Of a DNA stretch of 64,000 nucleotides, positions 1 to 9,206 are shown one piece after another. Numbering within the stretch: the stretch's first letter is position 1; each line of letters starts with the position of its first letter. The translations under genes were made by a program, and so were the position numbers. The stretch is from the NCBI GenBank assembly GCA_947497755.1, contig CANMHT010000004.1:145589-209588 (forward strand), written 5' to 3'. The DNA comes from an uncultured Polaribacter sp. Its GTDB lineage: Bacteria > Bacteroidota > Bacteroidia > Flavobacteriales > Flavobacteriaceae. A model generated the notes under the pieces. The model was not told where the DNA came from. It did not search any database and saw nothing but the letters and a program-made list of their open reading frames with translations.

Positions 1-272
1 TGTGACTCTTGAACAACACCAATTAAATTACATTCCACATTTAATGGAGCAATAATAGCACTAGAAAACCCTAAAGAAGTACAATGATGATGGTGATTCC
101 TTTCTTTATGTTCATCAGAATCATTTTTGTGATGTTCTTGTTGATGATGCTCATCCATTATTTCTAAATGATGTGTATCTACAGTATCAGTAAAAATAAT
201 AGCATCAACATGTGCTTGTACTGGAGGTACAAACATTAACAAAACCATTATTAAAATACCAAACTGTTTCAA
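1..272 (-). CDS. His-rich small exported protein (3' part cut by window edge)
   Basis: An open frame runs from the window edge back to a TTG at 272 or an ATG at 248. From the TTG the protein begins with a good signal peptide ending in PPVQA at about residue 20. After it comes a stretch very rich in His, Asp and Glu (HHQQEHH, then HHHHC), and then a return to hydrophobic residues. The His cluster suggests metal binding in the periplasm; small proteins of this type are often found next to heavy-metal efflux systems in Bacteroidota, but the downstream gene lies outside the window, so this is inference. The TTG start is preferred because the signal sequence is then complete; the ATG at 248 would shorten it to about 12 residues. 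Confidence 0.55.
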   Translation of the reverse strand, partial: MKQFGILIMVLLMFVPPVQAHVDAIIFTDTVDTHHLEIMDEHHQQEHHKNDSDEHKERNHHHHCTSLGFSSAIIAPLNVECNLIGVVQES

Positions 273-318
273 AGTGTCCTTGTAAGAACTACAAAAATAA
301 AAAGTTTTTCACTAAAAA

Positions 319-708
319 TCACTTATTTAACCTGTTTTTAACGTACTCAACTTCAGTTTTTCCATGTTTTTTAGGTTTGCCATTTTCATCTAAAGAAACC
401 ATAACAATCTTGTCTATTTCGATGATAGTTTTACGAGTAAGTTTATTTCTAACCTCACATTTTAAAGTAATAGAAGAGTTACCAAATGCAAGTACTTCCA
501 TTCCGATTTCTATAATATCTCCTTGTTTTGCAGAGCTAACAAAGTCTATTTCTGACATAAATTTTGTTACTGTTCTAGGAATTTCTAATTGGATGATAGC
601 ATAAATTCCAAGTTCTTCATCAATCCATTGCAATAACCTTCCTCCAAATAAAGTTCCGTTTGGATTTAAGTCTTCTGGTTTTACCCATTTTCTTGTGTGA
701 AATCTCAT
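319..708 (-). CDS. Acyl-CoA thioesterase, hotdog fold
   Basis: A 129-residue single-domain protein of the YciA/acyl-CoA hydrolase type. It likely hydrolyses acyl-CoA to free fatty acid and CoA in the cytosol. Visible family signature: N-P-x-G-T-L-F-G-G at about residues 16-24 followed by L-x-W-I-D-E, which in this family forms the start of the hotdog helix and the active-site region, then an F-V-x-x-A-x-x-G-D strand around residue 57-64 and a final strand with I-V-M-V-S-L-D. The length is normal for the family. It starts with ATG at 708. It stands alone between a His-rich protein and a VWA gene, with no operon partner that would tell its physiological substrate. Confidence 0.85.
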   Translation of the reverse strand: MRFHTRKWVKPEDLNPNGTLFGGRLLQWIDEELGIYAIIQLEIPRTVTKFMSEIDFVSSAKQGDIIEIGMEVLAFGNSSITLKCEVRNKLTRKTIIEIDKIVMVSLDENGKPKKHGKTEVEYVKNRLNK

Positions 709-780
709 AATTTATCTTTTTAAATACATTGCAAATTTCGGAAAATTGTACCTAGGAAAATTCATTTGATTATTGTTTAA

Positions 781-2808
781 TCAAATTTTACCATAGTATT
801 TTCTGATAAACCATTCTACCGAAAATAATAAAAGTACAAGCAATAAAATGAGTTCCCAATCTATTAAATACTCATTAATCCTTTTTGATTTTTGAATACT
901 TGTATAACGAGTATCATTAATCAAATCTTGATATAGGGCTGAAATATTCGTTTCATTGTATACATTGCCATCTGTTTTTGTAGCTAGCAATTTTAAATCT
1001 TTATAATTGGCTTTTGTAAACTGTTCTTCTATTTGATAATCAGTAATTTTAAATTGACCTGTTTTCTGAATCGATTGGTTTTCTACAGTTACCACAAAAC
1101 GATAATTACCAGAAGGTAAATCTTCTAATACACCTTCAAAAGAGTTTTTCTTTAAAGAAAATGGTATGTTTTGGCTAATACTTGTGTCTGTATTAGTTAA
1201 TTTTAATGTAATCACAGCACGTTCATCAAACTGATAATTTTTATCTACATAAAAAGCAGAGAAAACAATAGAAGCATTGGCAGTATACAACTGTTCATAA
1301 TCTACACTGAGTCGCTCTCTTTTCTTAGTTGAAGCAACATATTGAATTAAATTACTTATAAAAGCATCAAAATCTTGAAACGCATTACTATGCAAAAAAG
1401 AAGCAGCTCGCCATTTCCAAAGGCCTTCTCCAAATAAAACAGCAGACTTTTGAGTATCATTTTCAAAAGTAGCTAATAAAGGGGTTTGTGTAGAAATACC
1501 TGCAATATTCTGATATAAAAGTGCATCATATTTTGTATTGAGTGTAATTTTTCCGTAAGCGTCTGTTAAAGGTGGAAAAGTTTCAAAACTAATATTCTTT
1601 TGTCCAAATGTTAAAAAACCACTATTAAATGTAGGTGTATAATCTTCGGTTTGCTGAATGCTATTTTTATAATAGTTTGGTTGCATCTCATTTAAGAAAT
1701 TCCAATTGGTATTCGCTCCTGAAATGACAAAATAATTTTGCTTACTATTTTTTATCCTATCAAAAACAGATTGAAACTGAACTGTTGGCTGATATAAAAT
1801 TACCAATTGATAATCAGATAAATCAGAGTTAAAATCACTAATGTTTTGTATGGTTACAGAACGTTGTTTATTCGTCTCTATAGATTTTTTTAGCGCTCCT
1901 AGATCTGGATGTACTACAGATGTTAACAACAAAATTTTCGTTTGTTCATTCAACACTTCTACAGAAAATGTTTTTGCATTGTTTTCTGTGTTTTTCTCCT
2001 TTTCTAAAGGAAGAATACTTGCTTTATAATAATGTAATCCTTCTTTATCTGATTGTAAAACTGCATTGATTACTGCTACATTTTTAGTTGGATTTAATAC
2101 TACTTTTTCTCTAAAAACAACCTTTCCTTTGTTTTCAATAATAAGTTGACTGCTTACAGCTTTATTCCCTTCATATAATAAACTTATTTCTACCGGGAAC
2201 TTATTCTTTAAATAGCTGTATTTATTTACGTTCAACTGAGAAATTCTCAAATCTTCTGGAGCAATTGTATCTCCAATAATTACTGGGTAAACTCTATTTT
2301 TTGTAGTATTATATGAATATAAACTTCCTTGAGTTTGATTTCCGTCTGTTATTAAAATAACAGGAGATTTTTTTTCAGAAACTATTGTAGTTATTTCTTC
2401 TAAAGCATTAAAAATATTGGTGTTATTCCCAGAAAAATTTAAAGAATCTAATTTTTGTAAACTAGTATCAAACTGGTAATGCTCAATATCGAATTTATTA
2501 AGTAATGTTTGTTGAGATTGTAGTTCTACTAGCATACTTTTAACAACAGTTTCTTTTTGAAAATGCTTAATAGAAAGAGAATTGTCTACTAATACAGAAA
2601 GTGTTGGTTTTTCGTTACTAATTTGTACTCTTTCAATTTGTGGGTTGATTAATAATACAAGCAACAAAAAAAGGCTTAAACTCCGTAGACAAAAAAGTAG
2701 TATATCTATTTTACTTTGTTGTTTGGTCTTGTAAAAATAGAGCAACCAAGAAACTGCTAAACTAAAAAGTAAAGCTATAATTAAGTATATGATAGTTATT
2801 GTTTGCAA
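781..2808 (-). CDS. VWA-domain membrane protein
   Basis: A 675-residue protein with two hydrophobic segments at the N-terminus (about residues 5-25 and 38-60) and one near the C-terminus (about 650-667), so most of it faces one side of the inner membrane. Between them, starting near residue 70, lies a von Willebrand type A domain: the D-N-S-L-S metal-binding loop (MIDAS DxSxS) and a later I-T-D-G motif are visible. The remainder looks like beta-sandwich modules. Related proteins occur in flavobacteria with unknown function; VWA domains usually hold protein complexes through a bound metal. The start is TTG at 2808; an in-frame TGA lies directly upstream and no Met precedes the first membrane segment, so the TTG is forced. 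Function not assigned. Confidence 0.7.
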   Translation of the reverse strand: MQTITIIYLIIALLFSLAVSWLLYFYKTKQQSKIDILLFCLRSLSLFLLLVLLINPQIERVQISNEKPTLSVLVDNSLSIKHFQKETVVKSMLVELQSQQTLLNKFDIEHYQFDTSLQKLDSLNFSGNNTNIFNALEEITTIVSEKKSPVILITDGNQTQGSLYSYNTTKNRVYPVIIGDTIAPEDLRISQLNVNKYSYLKNKFPVEISLLYEGNKAVSSQLIIENKGKVVFREKVVLNPTKNVAVINAVLQSDKEGLHYYKASILPLEKEKNTENNAKTFSVEVLNEQTKILLLTSVVHPDLGALKKSIETNKQRSVTIQNISDFNSDLSDYQLVILYQPTVQFQSVFDRIKNSKQNYFVISGANTNWNFLNEMQPNYYKNSIQQTEDYTPTFNSGFLTFGQKNISFETFPPLTDAYGKITLNTKYDALLYQNIAGISTQTPLLATFENDTQKSAVLFGEGLWKWRAASFLHSNAFQDFDAFISNLIQYVASTKKRERLSVDYEQLYTANASIVFSAFYVDKNYQFDERAVITLKLTNTDTSISQNIPFSLKKNSFEGVLEDLPSGNYRFVVTVENQSIQKTGQFKITDYQIEEQFTKANYKDLKLLATKTDGNVYNETNISALYQDLINDTRYTSIQKSKRINEYLIDWELILLLVLLLFSVEWFIRKYYGKI

Positions 2809-2866
2809 TCAAATAAAAATGAAAGGTAAATCTACTAATTCTCTAGTAAATTTATTTGTTAAAAAT

Positions 2867-2906
2867 AAAAAACCTGCAATAATCTTAAGACTATTGCAGG
2901 TTTTAA
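2867..2906 (-). terminator. Intrinsic terminator of the lipoprotein gene
   Basis: A 12-13 bp stem (arms at about 2869-2881 and 2892-2904, sequence AACCTGCAAT and its complement) is followed on the minus strand by a T-rich run. It lies just past the stop codon at 2924. Confidence 0.85.
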
Positions 2907-2923
2907 TTAAAACTATTTAGTGA

Positions 2924-3916
2924 TTAAAAATCACCTCCTTTTCCATCTCCAGGTTCACAATTTGTATTTGGATATACAACTTTACTTATAGTTTTGACAC
3001 AATAACCTTCAGTAATAGTTGCTGTTAGCGTAAATGGTAGTGAACTATTTGGCTTTACTTTTGCTTGTACATTTCCAGATACATATAATATTTGAGCATT
3101 TGTAGCTGACCAAGTAATATTATTACTTGATCCAGTATAATACAGAGTATACCAACCGTAATTATTAGGATTATTAGCTGGATAACAAGGTTTTACATCT
3201 TCCTCCATATAAGCAGAAATTGCAGTATTACAGTTATTAATTGGTATAATTTCTTTTGTAACTGTTTGCACACAACTTCCTTCTGTTATTGTTGCAGTTA
3301 AAATAATTGGATTAAGATTTGTTGCTTTTACAATCACTTCAAATTTTCCATTTGACGAAACTATTACTCCATTATTTACTGACCATGTTACATTAGAACT
3401 ATTCCCAGTATATGATAATGAATATTTCCCATTAGGTGTAGGGTAACCTACTGGAATTTGCTCATCAATATTTGCTTGAATACCACAATTTCCATTTCCA
3501 TTATTCCCAATTGTGTTAATATGTTTTGTAACCCCACAATGTGTTGAAGTATTCGTTGAATCAGTAACAGAAACTATTAAAACTCCATCTCCAGCGTTAT
3601 AATTATTAGGATATTGAATAGTTATAGTATTGTTGGTTGTATTTGTACCAACTGTAGTGATAGTACCAGTAGCTGACCAAGAGAAAATTGCATTACTTAT
3701 ATTAGAAGAAACTCCAAAAGTCTCTGTTTTAGCATTTAAATCATAAGAGATAGAATACATTGTACAAGTAGTTGTTGATTGAATAACTGCCAAATCATCA
3801 ATAGAATTGTCTATAATACTATTCTGCACTTGTTGTTCTTCAATAAATTCTGATTCAGAACAAGAGAATGAAATTAAAAGAGTTAATAGAAAGGTAATTT
3901 TGAATAAATTTTTCAT
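2924..3916 (-). CDS. Lipoprotein with tandem beta-sandwich repeats
   Basis: A 330-residue exported protein. The first 19 residues form a lipoprotein signal ending in L-I-S-F-S-C, followed by acidic and glutamine-rich residues, as usual for Bacteroidota surface or periplasmic lipoproteins. The body shows three Ig/PKD-like units. The last two are clear tandem repeats of about 90 residues (from about 143 and 229): each has S-L-S/Y-T-G-S-S, then N-x-T-W-S, then L-T-A-T-I-T-E-G-x-C-V. Each repeat carries a pair of Cys that may form a disulfide. No enzyme motif is seen, so a binding or adhesive role is a guess. It has its own terminator and stands alone between a VWA gene and a gene remnant. Confidence 0.7.
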   Translation of the reverse strand: MKNLFKITFLLTLLISFSCSESEFIEEQQVQNSIIDNSIDDLAVIQSTTTCTMYSISYDLNAKTETFGVSSNISNAIFSWSATGTITTVGTNTTNNTITIQYPNNYNAGDGVLIVSVTDSTNTSTHCGVTKHINTIGNNGNGNCGIQANIDEQIPVGYPTPNGKYSLSYTGNSSNVTWSVNNGVIVSSNGKFEVIVKATNLNPIILTATITEGSCVQTVTKEIIPINNCNTAISAYMEEDVKPCYPANNPNNYGWYTLYYTGSSNNITWSATNAQILYVSGNVQAKVKPNSSLPFTLTATITEGYCVKTISKVVYPNTNCEPGDGKGGDF

Positions 3917-3965
3917 AGTAAATTATTTTTAAGATTTGGTGTAAATGTATAAATCTACCTGTTAA

Positions 3966-3993
3966 TAAAAACAGGTATAAATACCTGTTTTTA
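3966..3993 (-). terminator. Hairpin downstream of the gene remnant
   Basis: Arms AAAACAGGTA and TACCTGTTTT enclose a 4-base loop, with T-rich sequence on both sides. It lies 8 bases past the stop of the remnant at 4001-4180, as a normal terminator would. This supports the idea that the remnant was once a transcribed gene. Confidence 0.65.
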
Positions 3994-4000
3994 TTTTTTC

Positions 4001-4180
4001 TTAACAATATTTAAAAATTTTATCAATATCTACTGGTTTAGAATTTGCTTGAAAAACTTTTAAACCTAAATCGTAATACTTTTTTACCAACAGATTTAAA
4101 GAATCTTTATGAAACTTTGATTCTGCAAAACTTAGGCTAGGAAAAGATGATGTTAGCAATAATAACAGTTGTCACTTCAT
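4001..4180 (-). pseudogene. Remnant of a small exported protein, TGA at codon 3
   Basis: This fills the only stretch of more than 300 bases without an intact gene (3917-4242). Reading from ATG at 4180 gives M-K-stop, then a clean signal-peptide-like segment (LLLLLTSSFPSLSFAES), then KFHKDSLNLLVKKYYDLGLK and VFQANSKPVDIDKIFKYC before a stop at 4001, 60 codons in all. The sequence reads as a genuine protein apart from the in-frame TGA. The part after the signal looks like the first helices of an NTF2/SnoaL-like domain, cut off before the sheet; that family call is tentative. Initiation from a TTG inside the signal region could still yield a short product. A terminator hairpin follows. Confidence 0.6.
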
Positions 4181-4242
4181 CTTTTTAGTTTTAGGCAAGC
4201 TACTATTATTCGTTTTAAAAAAAGTTATTTTATGAAACACAA

Positions 4243-6621
4243 TTAGTTTCTATTACTTCGGTTAGCACTTCTATTTTTATCTGAAGGTTTTTGGTTGAAT
4301 TTATATACAAAACTCAAACTAAATCGTTGAGCATTTCTACTTCTCTGTTGCATAATATGGTAATTTACTCCAGTAATTTCTTGTTTATCAATTCTAGTAT
4401 CTAAAATATTAAAGGCATAAAAATTAAGGCTTCCTTTATTTTTTAAGATGTTTTTATTTATTCCTATACTTAAGGTTTTAAATGGTGCCGTTTTAATTTG
4501 TACATTATTACGTTGCCCTCTATAATCAAAGCTTGTTTGCATTCTTGTAGTTGCATTGATTTTGATATTTGATCTAAAATTAACAGACCATGATTTATCA
4601 GAAAGTGATGCATTTTTACCATCAATAACTCCTTCTTGTTGGTAATTAAAATAGTTAAAATCACTATTTAATCGCAACCATTTAAAAGGTGTATAAGTTG
4701 TAGACAATTCTATTCCTAACCTATTTTCTTTATCTAAATTAATTGGAGATTGTATAAAAACACCATTTCCAGTAGCTTTAGTTTCAAACTGAACCACATC
4801 TTTAGAATTCAAATAATATATAGACGGATTGATTCTTAACTTATTAATACTATACATTAAAGACAACTCAAATGCATCTGAATATGTTGGGTTTAACGTT
4901 GGATTTCCTGTAAAACGTGCTGTAAAATCTTTCAATTCGTAAAAAGGGTTCAAAAACCACAACGATGGTCTACGAATACGTTTACTATAACTTAACTGTG
5001 TACTTGTATTCTCTTTTAACTCATAACCAACAGTTACCGAAGGAAATAAATTGGTATACTTATTATTTCTATTTAAGCTAATATCAGATGCATTAATTTG
5101 TATATCTGTAGCTTCAATTCGCAAACCTAACTGATAACTCAATTGGTTCTTTTTAGCATTCATTTGCAAATAAGCGGATGTAATTTTCTCTTTGTACTCT
5201 AAGGTGTTGTCAATATTATCTATGGTTTCAAAAGTTCCATTTATCAATTGCTCTGCCTTAAAATAATTAGAAATATCTCTACTTTCGTACTTCGCTCCTA
5301 TTTCTATTTGCATCGTTTTATTAATCGGAGTTTTATAATCTGTTTGCAATACCAAATCATTGGTTTCTCCTCTACCTCTTGTTTGTATTGTTGATTCAGT
5401 TGCTTTGGTTGGAAACGTTTCTTCTGTTAACAATTTCCAATTCTTTTCACTATTCCAAAAATCATATTGAAAATCTATCGTAAACTGTCTTCCTTTTGTA
5501 TCAAACAGTTTGGTATAATTAGCTTCTATCTGATTGTAATCGCGTTTTTCTTTAGAGTTTCCTGTAGTTAATAAACTTTGAGTTTTTACTCCAGCATTGG
5601 AGAAATCATAATTCAAATGTGTTACATCTGTATCTTCAGTTTCGTTTCTATAATAAGCAACTGTAAAGGTATTTTTATCATTAAAAGCATAATCAGTTCC
5701 CAAATAATACAAAGTACCATCATCATGTCGATCTTCGTCTTCAGACTGATTTAAAAAGGTACTTATACCATTATTAGTTGTTGTTTGCTGTTTTGTATAA
5801 GTTCCTTCATAATCAGTATAACGAGTACCAAAATTGGTAAAGAAATTAAATTTATTCGCTTTGTAATTTATATTCCCCGTTGCTCTATAATCATCTGGTA
5901 TTCCTGCCATTAAACGTACTTGTCCATTTACTCCAGATTTTCTATTCTTTTTAAGAATGATATTGATAATTCCTGCTGCTCCAGAAGCATCAAATTTTGC
6001 TGAAGGATTGGTAATAACTTCAATGCTTTGTATCACATCTGCAGAAAGTTGTTCTAGTGCTTGTGATTGTGTCATAGCAGATCTTCGACCATTTATCATT
6101 ACTTGTACATTCGAATTTCCTCGTAAACTTATTTGACCATTGGGACTCACATTTACTGAAGGAACGTTACCTAATACATCAATTGCAGATCCGTTTTGAG
6201 AACTGATATCTTTTCCTACATTAAATACTTTTTTTCCTAATTTTAATGTTACTTCAGATGTTGCTGCTTGTACCACAACTTCATCTAAAGCAGTTGCATC
6301 TTCTTTTAAAACAATGGTTTTTAGATCTATTTTTCGTTGAGAATTATTAATTACAATTGATTTTGTAGTAGTAACAAATCCAATATACTGCACTTCTAGT
6401 GTATAACTACCAAAAGCTATTTTACTAAAAGTAAATACACCATTTTCTTGTGTAACTAATCCTTCTACTAATTGTGCCTTGCTGTCTTTTAAAATAACCG
6501 AAGCAAAAGGTAAGGTTTCATTGGTATTACTTTTTACTACTCCTTTAATAGATCCTGTTTTCTGAGAAAAAATTGAAATGCTAAACAAAAAACATCCCAA
6601 TAAACTAACGATAGATTTCAT
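4243..6621 (-). CDS. TonB-dependent outer-membrane receptor with carboxypeptidase-regulatory N-domain
   Basis: A 792-residue outer-membrane protein. A signal peptide (MKSIVSLLGCFLFSISIFSQ) starts at ATG 6621; a longer frame to 6672 would put 17 extra residues ahead of it and is rejected. Order: carboxypeptidase-D regulatory-like beta-sandwich (about residues 24-105, K-G-S-I-K-G-V-V), plug domain (about 115-215, with V-L-G-N-V-P-S-V-N-V and I-E-V-I-T-N-P-S-A-K-F-D), then a barrel to the end of the type with I-N-I-I-L-K-K and S-K-R-I-R-R-P. This is the receptor subfamily with the 'outer membrane beta-barrel' C-domain; the substrate is unknown. It is divergent from a LytS-type kinase and LytTR regulator 138 bp away, which suggests regulation by them. 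Confidence 0.88.
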   Translation of the reverse strand: MKSIVSLLGCFLFSISIFSQKTGSIKGVVKSNTNETLPFASVILKDSKAQLVEGLVTQENGVFTFSKIAFGSYTLEVQYIGFVTTTKSIVINNSQRKIDLKTIVLKEDATALDEVVVQAATSEVTLKLGKKVFNVGKDISSQNGSAIDVLGNVPSVNVSPNGQISLRGNSNVQVMINGRRSAMTQSQALEQLSADVIQSIEVITNPSAKFDASGAAGIINIILKKNRKSGVNGQVRLMAGIPDDYRATGNINYKANKFNFFTNFGTRYTDYEGTYTKQQTTTNNGISTFLNQSEDEDRHDDGTLYYLGTDYAFNDKNTFTVAYYRNETEDTDVTHLNYDFSNAGVKTQSLLTTGNSKEKRDYNQIEANYTKLFDTKGRQFTIDFQYDFWNSEKNWKLLTEETFPTKATESTIQTRGRGETNDLVLQTDYKTPINKTMQIEIGAKYESRDISNYFKAEQLINGTFETIDNIDNTLEYKEKITSAYLQMNAKKNQLSYQLGLRIEATDIQINASDISLNRNNKYTNLFPSVTVGYELKENTSTQLSYSKRIRRPSLWFLNPFYELKDFTARFTGNPTLNPTYSDAFELSLMYSINKLRINPSIYYLNSKDVVQFETKATGNGVFIQSPINLDKENRLGIELSTTYTPFKWLRLNSDFNYFNYQQEGVIDGKNASLSDKSWSVNFRSNIKINATTRMQTSFDYRGQRNNVQIKTAPFKTLSIGINKNILKNKGSLNFYAFNILDTRIDKQEITGVNYHIMQQRSRNAQRFSLSFVYKFNQKPSDKNRSANRSNRN

Positions 6622-6684
6622 ATTATAAATTTTTGTTCTACACAAAACTCTATCATTTATTTGCTTACTCACTTATTATATATG

Positions 6685-6714
6685 TGAACAACTCTATGCA
6701 TTTATGAACTGCTC
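6685..6714. promoter_or_regulatory. Candidate LytTR direct-repeat operator
   Basis: Two related 10-mers, TGAACAACTC at 6685-6694 and TGAACTGCTC at 6705-6714, are spaced exactly 20 bp start to start, two helical turns. Their complements contain GTTCA, close to the GTT core of known LytTR (AgrA-type) sites. They sit in the 138-bp gap between the receptor gene and the kinase-regulator pair. Confidence 0.4.
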
Positions 6715-6759
6715 AAAGATTCACTATTTTTAAATTACTTTTACATAAATGATTTATCG

Positions 6760-8454
6760 ATGAGAAGTGCTATCTATCTTTTACTGCTACTATTAACTAT
6801 TTCTTGCAATACAAATCGGTTTTATAAGTATTCAGATGATTTGTTTGATGCTAGTAAAACAAAATACAAAATTGGAGATGACCGAACATGGTTACAAAAA
6901 GATTTTGATGATAGTAATTGGAAATATGAATGGGACAAACCTATTGGAAAAAGCATTTTTTATGCTCGAAAAACCTTTAATATAAAACAAACCGCAGATT
7001 CTTTAGAACCATTAGGAATCATTGTACAATCTTTTGGTGCATACGAAGCTTATTGGGATGGTGTTCTTATCGGTATAAATGGTTCTCCAGGGAAAGAAGT
7101 TAAAGGTGAAAAGAAAAGCAATAGTAGAAAAGCATTCCTTATTCCAAAAGAATTAACAAACCAAGGAAAACATGTATTAGTATTAAGAAGTTCTCAGTTT
7201 TTCCAAAATGTAGATCAACGAATAACCTATGCATATATAGGAGAATATTACACCATTGTTAGAAAAGAGCTTATCACTACTCTATTTATAAATATTTTAG
7301 CGGGGGCATTTTTAATTGCTGCCATTTATTATTTCTTTCTTTTTATAAGCGATCGTAAAAATAAAGCCATGCTTATTTTTGGACTTACCTCATTCTTTTT
7401 TTTCTTATTAATTATAGCTGAGTATATTAAATTTTATGTCCCTATTCATTATACAGACTTTTATTTGCGATTAAAAATTATTGGTTTCCTAACCTTTTTA
7501 GTTGCTTTTTTAATTCCGTACTACTTTGCTTTACAGTTTGAGCTGAAAAACAAAAACTACTTTACTATTGCTTACTTTATTCTGCTTTTAATTACTGTTT
7601 GGTATAATTTCAATCGATACGACACCAGTGCATTACGCTTAGGTCAATTAATGTGGTTTTCTTCATTTGCAATCATCTTATATGCATTATATCAAAAAAA
7701 GAAAGGAGCTTTTACCATCTTAATTGGGTTAATTTTAAGCTTTATAGTTTACCAACTTTCTATTTACGATATTAGTTTATTTGTAAGCTTTGCTATCATC
7801 TTATTGTGTATGTTTTATATTTTATCTGTACGTACAAAAGCACAACGTTTAGCTTATGAAAACTCACTTCTACAATCAAGTCGTTTAAAAATTGAGTTGT
7901 TAAAAAAGAACATACAACCGCATTTTTTAATGAATACGCTAACTTCTTTAATTGACTGGGTAGAAGAAGCACCAGATAAAGGAGTTTTATTTATCGAAGC
8001 TTTAGCAGAAGAATTTGACTTACTTAATCAAGTAGAAGACCAAACATTAATTCCTATTTCACAAGAAATTAAACTTTGTAAAAGTCATATTAATATTATG
8101 AAATTTAGAAAAGAAATAGATTATAAATGGATAGATGAAGGTGTTAGCGATGTTGAATTTCAAAAAATACCTCCTGCTGTAATTCATACCTTATTGGAAA
8201 ATGGTATAACTCATTGTTTGCCTACAAAAGATAATAAAATGATTTTTAAACTCAGTATTTCCAATGTAGATTCTAATCTTTGCTATACATTTGAAACCTT
8301 TGCTAGCATTAGAAATCCAAAGAAAAAATCGAAAGACGGTACAGGTTTTAAGTACATTAAAGCACGTTTAACAGAAAGTTATGGAGAAAATTGGAAGTTT
8401 ACTTCTGAACAAACCATTTACGGTTGGAAAAACACAATTACAATTCTAACATAG
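6760..8454 (+). CDS. LytS-type sensor histidine kinase with seven-TM sensor
   Basis: A 564-residue membrane kinase. The N-terminus is a signal or lipoprotein-like segment ending in T-I-S-C at residue 16. Residues about 20-165 form an exported beta-sandwich of the jelly-roll type often found before 7TMR-DISM sensors. About seven hydrophobic helices follow (170-360). The kinase core has the LytS-class H-box K-K-N-I-Q-P-H-F-L-M-N-T-L with His388 as the likely phosphoacceptor, and an ATP-binding N-box-like P-P-A-V-I-H-T-L-L-E-N-G near residue 470. It presumably autophosphorylates and passes the phosphate to the LytTR regulator encoded one base downstream. The signal sensed is unknown. Confidence 0.85.
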   Translation: MRSAIYLLLLLLTISCNTNRFYKYSDDLFDASKTKYKIGDDRTWLQKDFDDSNWKYEWDKPIGKSIFYARKTFNIKQTADSLEPLGIIVQSFGAYEAYWDGVLIGINGSPGKEVKGEKKSNSRKAFLIPKELTNQGKHVLVLRSSQFFQNVDQRITYAYIGEYYTIVRKELITTLFINILAGAFLIAAIYYFFLFISDRKNKAMLIFGLTSFFFFLLIIAEYIKFYVPIHYTDFYLRLKIIGFLTFLVAFLIPYYFALQFELKNKNYFTIAYFILLLITVWYNFNRYDTSALRLGQLMWFSSFAIILYALYQKKKGAFTILIGLILSFIVYQLSIYDISLFVSFAIILLCMFYILSVRTKAQRLAYENSLLQSSRLKIELLKKNIQPHFLMNTLTSLIDWVEEAPDKGVLFIEALAEEFDLLNQVEDQTLIPISQEIKLCKSHINIMKFRKEIDYKWIDEGVSDVEFQKIPPAVIHTLLENGITHCLPTKDNKMIFKLSISNVDSNLCYTFETFASIRNPKKKSKDGTGFKYIKARLTESYGENWKFTSEQTIYGWKNTITILT

Positions 8455-8455
8455 T

Positions 8456-9169
8456 ATGAATATATTAATTATTGAAGATGAAATAAGAATTGCTAAACGC
8501 ATAGAAAGAATGACCAAAGAGTTTTTCTTAAATACTTTGCAAAGTATTATTTCTGTACAATCTTTAGAAGAAGGACTTAGGCAAACGCGTACTAAAAAGT
8601 TTGATTTGGTATTGCTTGATTTGAATTTAAATGGGGAAAGCGGGTTTGATGTTTTACAAGAAGCGGTTTCTGGAGCTTTTCACACCATAATAATTTCTGC
8701 CAACAAAGAACAAGCTTTAAAAGCTTTTGAATACGAAGTGTTAGACTTTGTTCCTAAACCATTTAATAAAGAACGTTTAGAACTAGCATTTAATAGAATT
8801 GTAAAAAAGGAAGAAGTAAGTACAGAAAACCTTCAATATTTGGCAGTAAAGAAACGTGGTGGCATTCAACTTTTGAGTATAGAAGATGTAGTTTATATAA
8901 AAGGCGCTGGTGTTTATACAGAAGTTTTTAAAAAAGATGGTTCTAAAGAATTACATGATAAATCTTTGGAAAAATTGTCGCAATTATTACCTAATTCATT
9001 TGAAAGAATCCATAAATCGTATCTGGTTAAAACTACCGAAATAACAGAGATTATTGTCAAAACAGGTAGTCAATATTCGGTAGAGTTACACAATGGAGAA
9101 ATTTTACCAGTAGGAAGAACCAAATATAAAAGCTTAAAAGAAAAACTATTCAATAAAAAAAGCCTGTAA
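8456..9169 (+). CDS. LytTR-family response regulator
   Basis: A 237-residue DNA-binding response regulator. The receiver domain (1-120) has acidic residues E7-D8-E9, phosphoacceptor Asp55 in L-V-L-L-D-L-N, and Lys in V-P-K-P-F. The C-terminal LytTR domain (about 130-232) shows V-K-K-R-G-G-I-Q-L-L, the F-x-R-I-H-K-S-Y-L-V box and L-P-V-G-R-T-K-Y-K. It starts one base after the kinase stop, so the two are co-transcribed and form one two-component system. The divergent outer-membrane receptor gene is its most obvious target, through the two-box site between them. The last codons lie inside the terminator stem. Confidence 0.9.
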   Translation: MNILIIEDEIRIAKRIERMTKEFFLNTLQSIISVQSLEEGLRQTRTKKFDLVLLDLNLNGESGFDVLQEAVSGAFHTIIISANKEQALKAFEYEVLDFVPKPFNKERLELAFNRIVKKEEVSTENLQYLAVKKRGGIQLLSIEDVVYIKGAGVYTEVFKKDGSKELHDKSLEKLSQLLPNSFERIHKSYLVKTTEITEIIVKTGSQYSVELHNGEILPVGRTKYKSLKEKLFNKKSL

Positions 9170-9186
9170 TAAATTACAGGCTTTTA
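9155..9186. terminator. Bidirectional terminator between the LytTR regulator and fabG
   Basis: Stem AGCCTGTAA at 9161-9169 pairs with TTACAGGCT at 9174-9182 across a 4-base loop, with A-rich left and T-rich right flanks. It serves two convergent genes. The left arm includes the regulator's last two codons and its stop codon. Confidence 0.85.
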
Positions 9187-9206
9187 GATATATTAAAAAT
9201 ATTCTT

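Noticed and set aside
212..604. Open frame of 130 codons on the plus strand
   Set aside because: It lies antisense to the clear thioesterase gene and has no family signs.
6622..6672. N-terminal extension of the TonB-dependent receptor
   Set aside because: It would put 17 polar residues ahead of a complete signal peptide.
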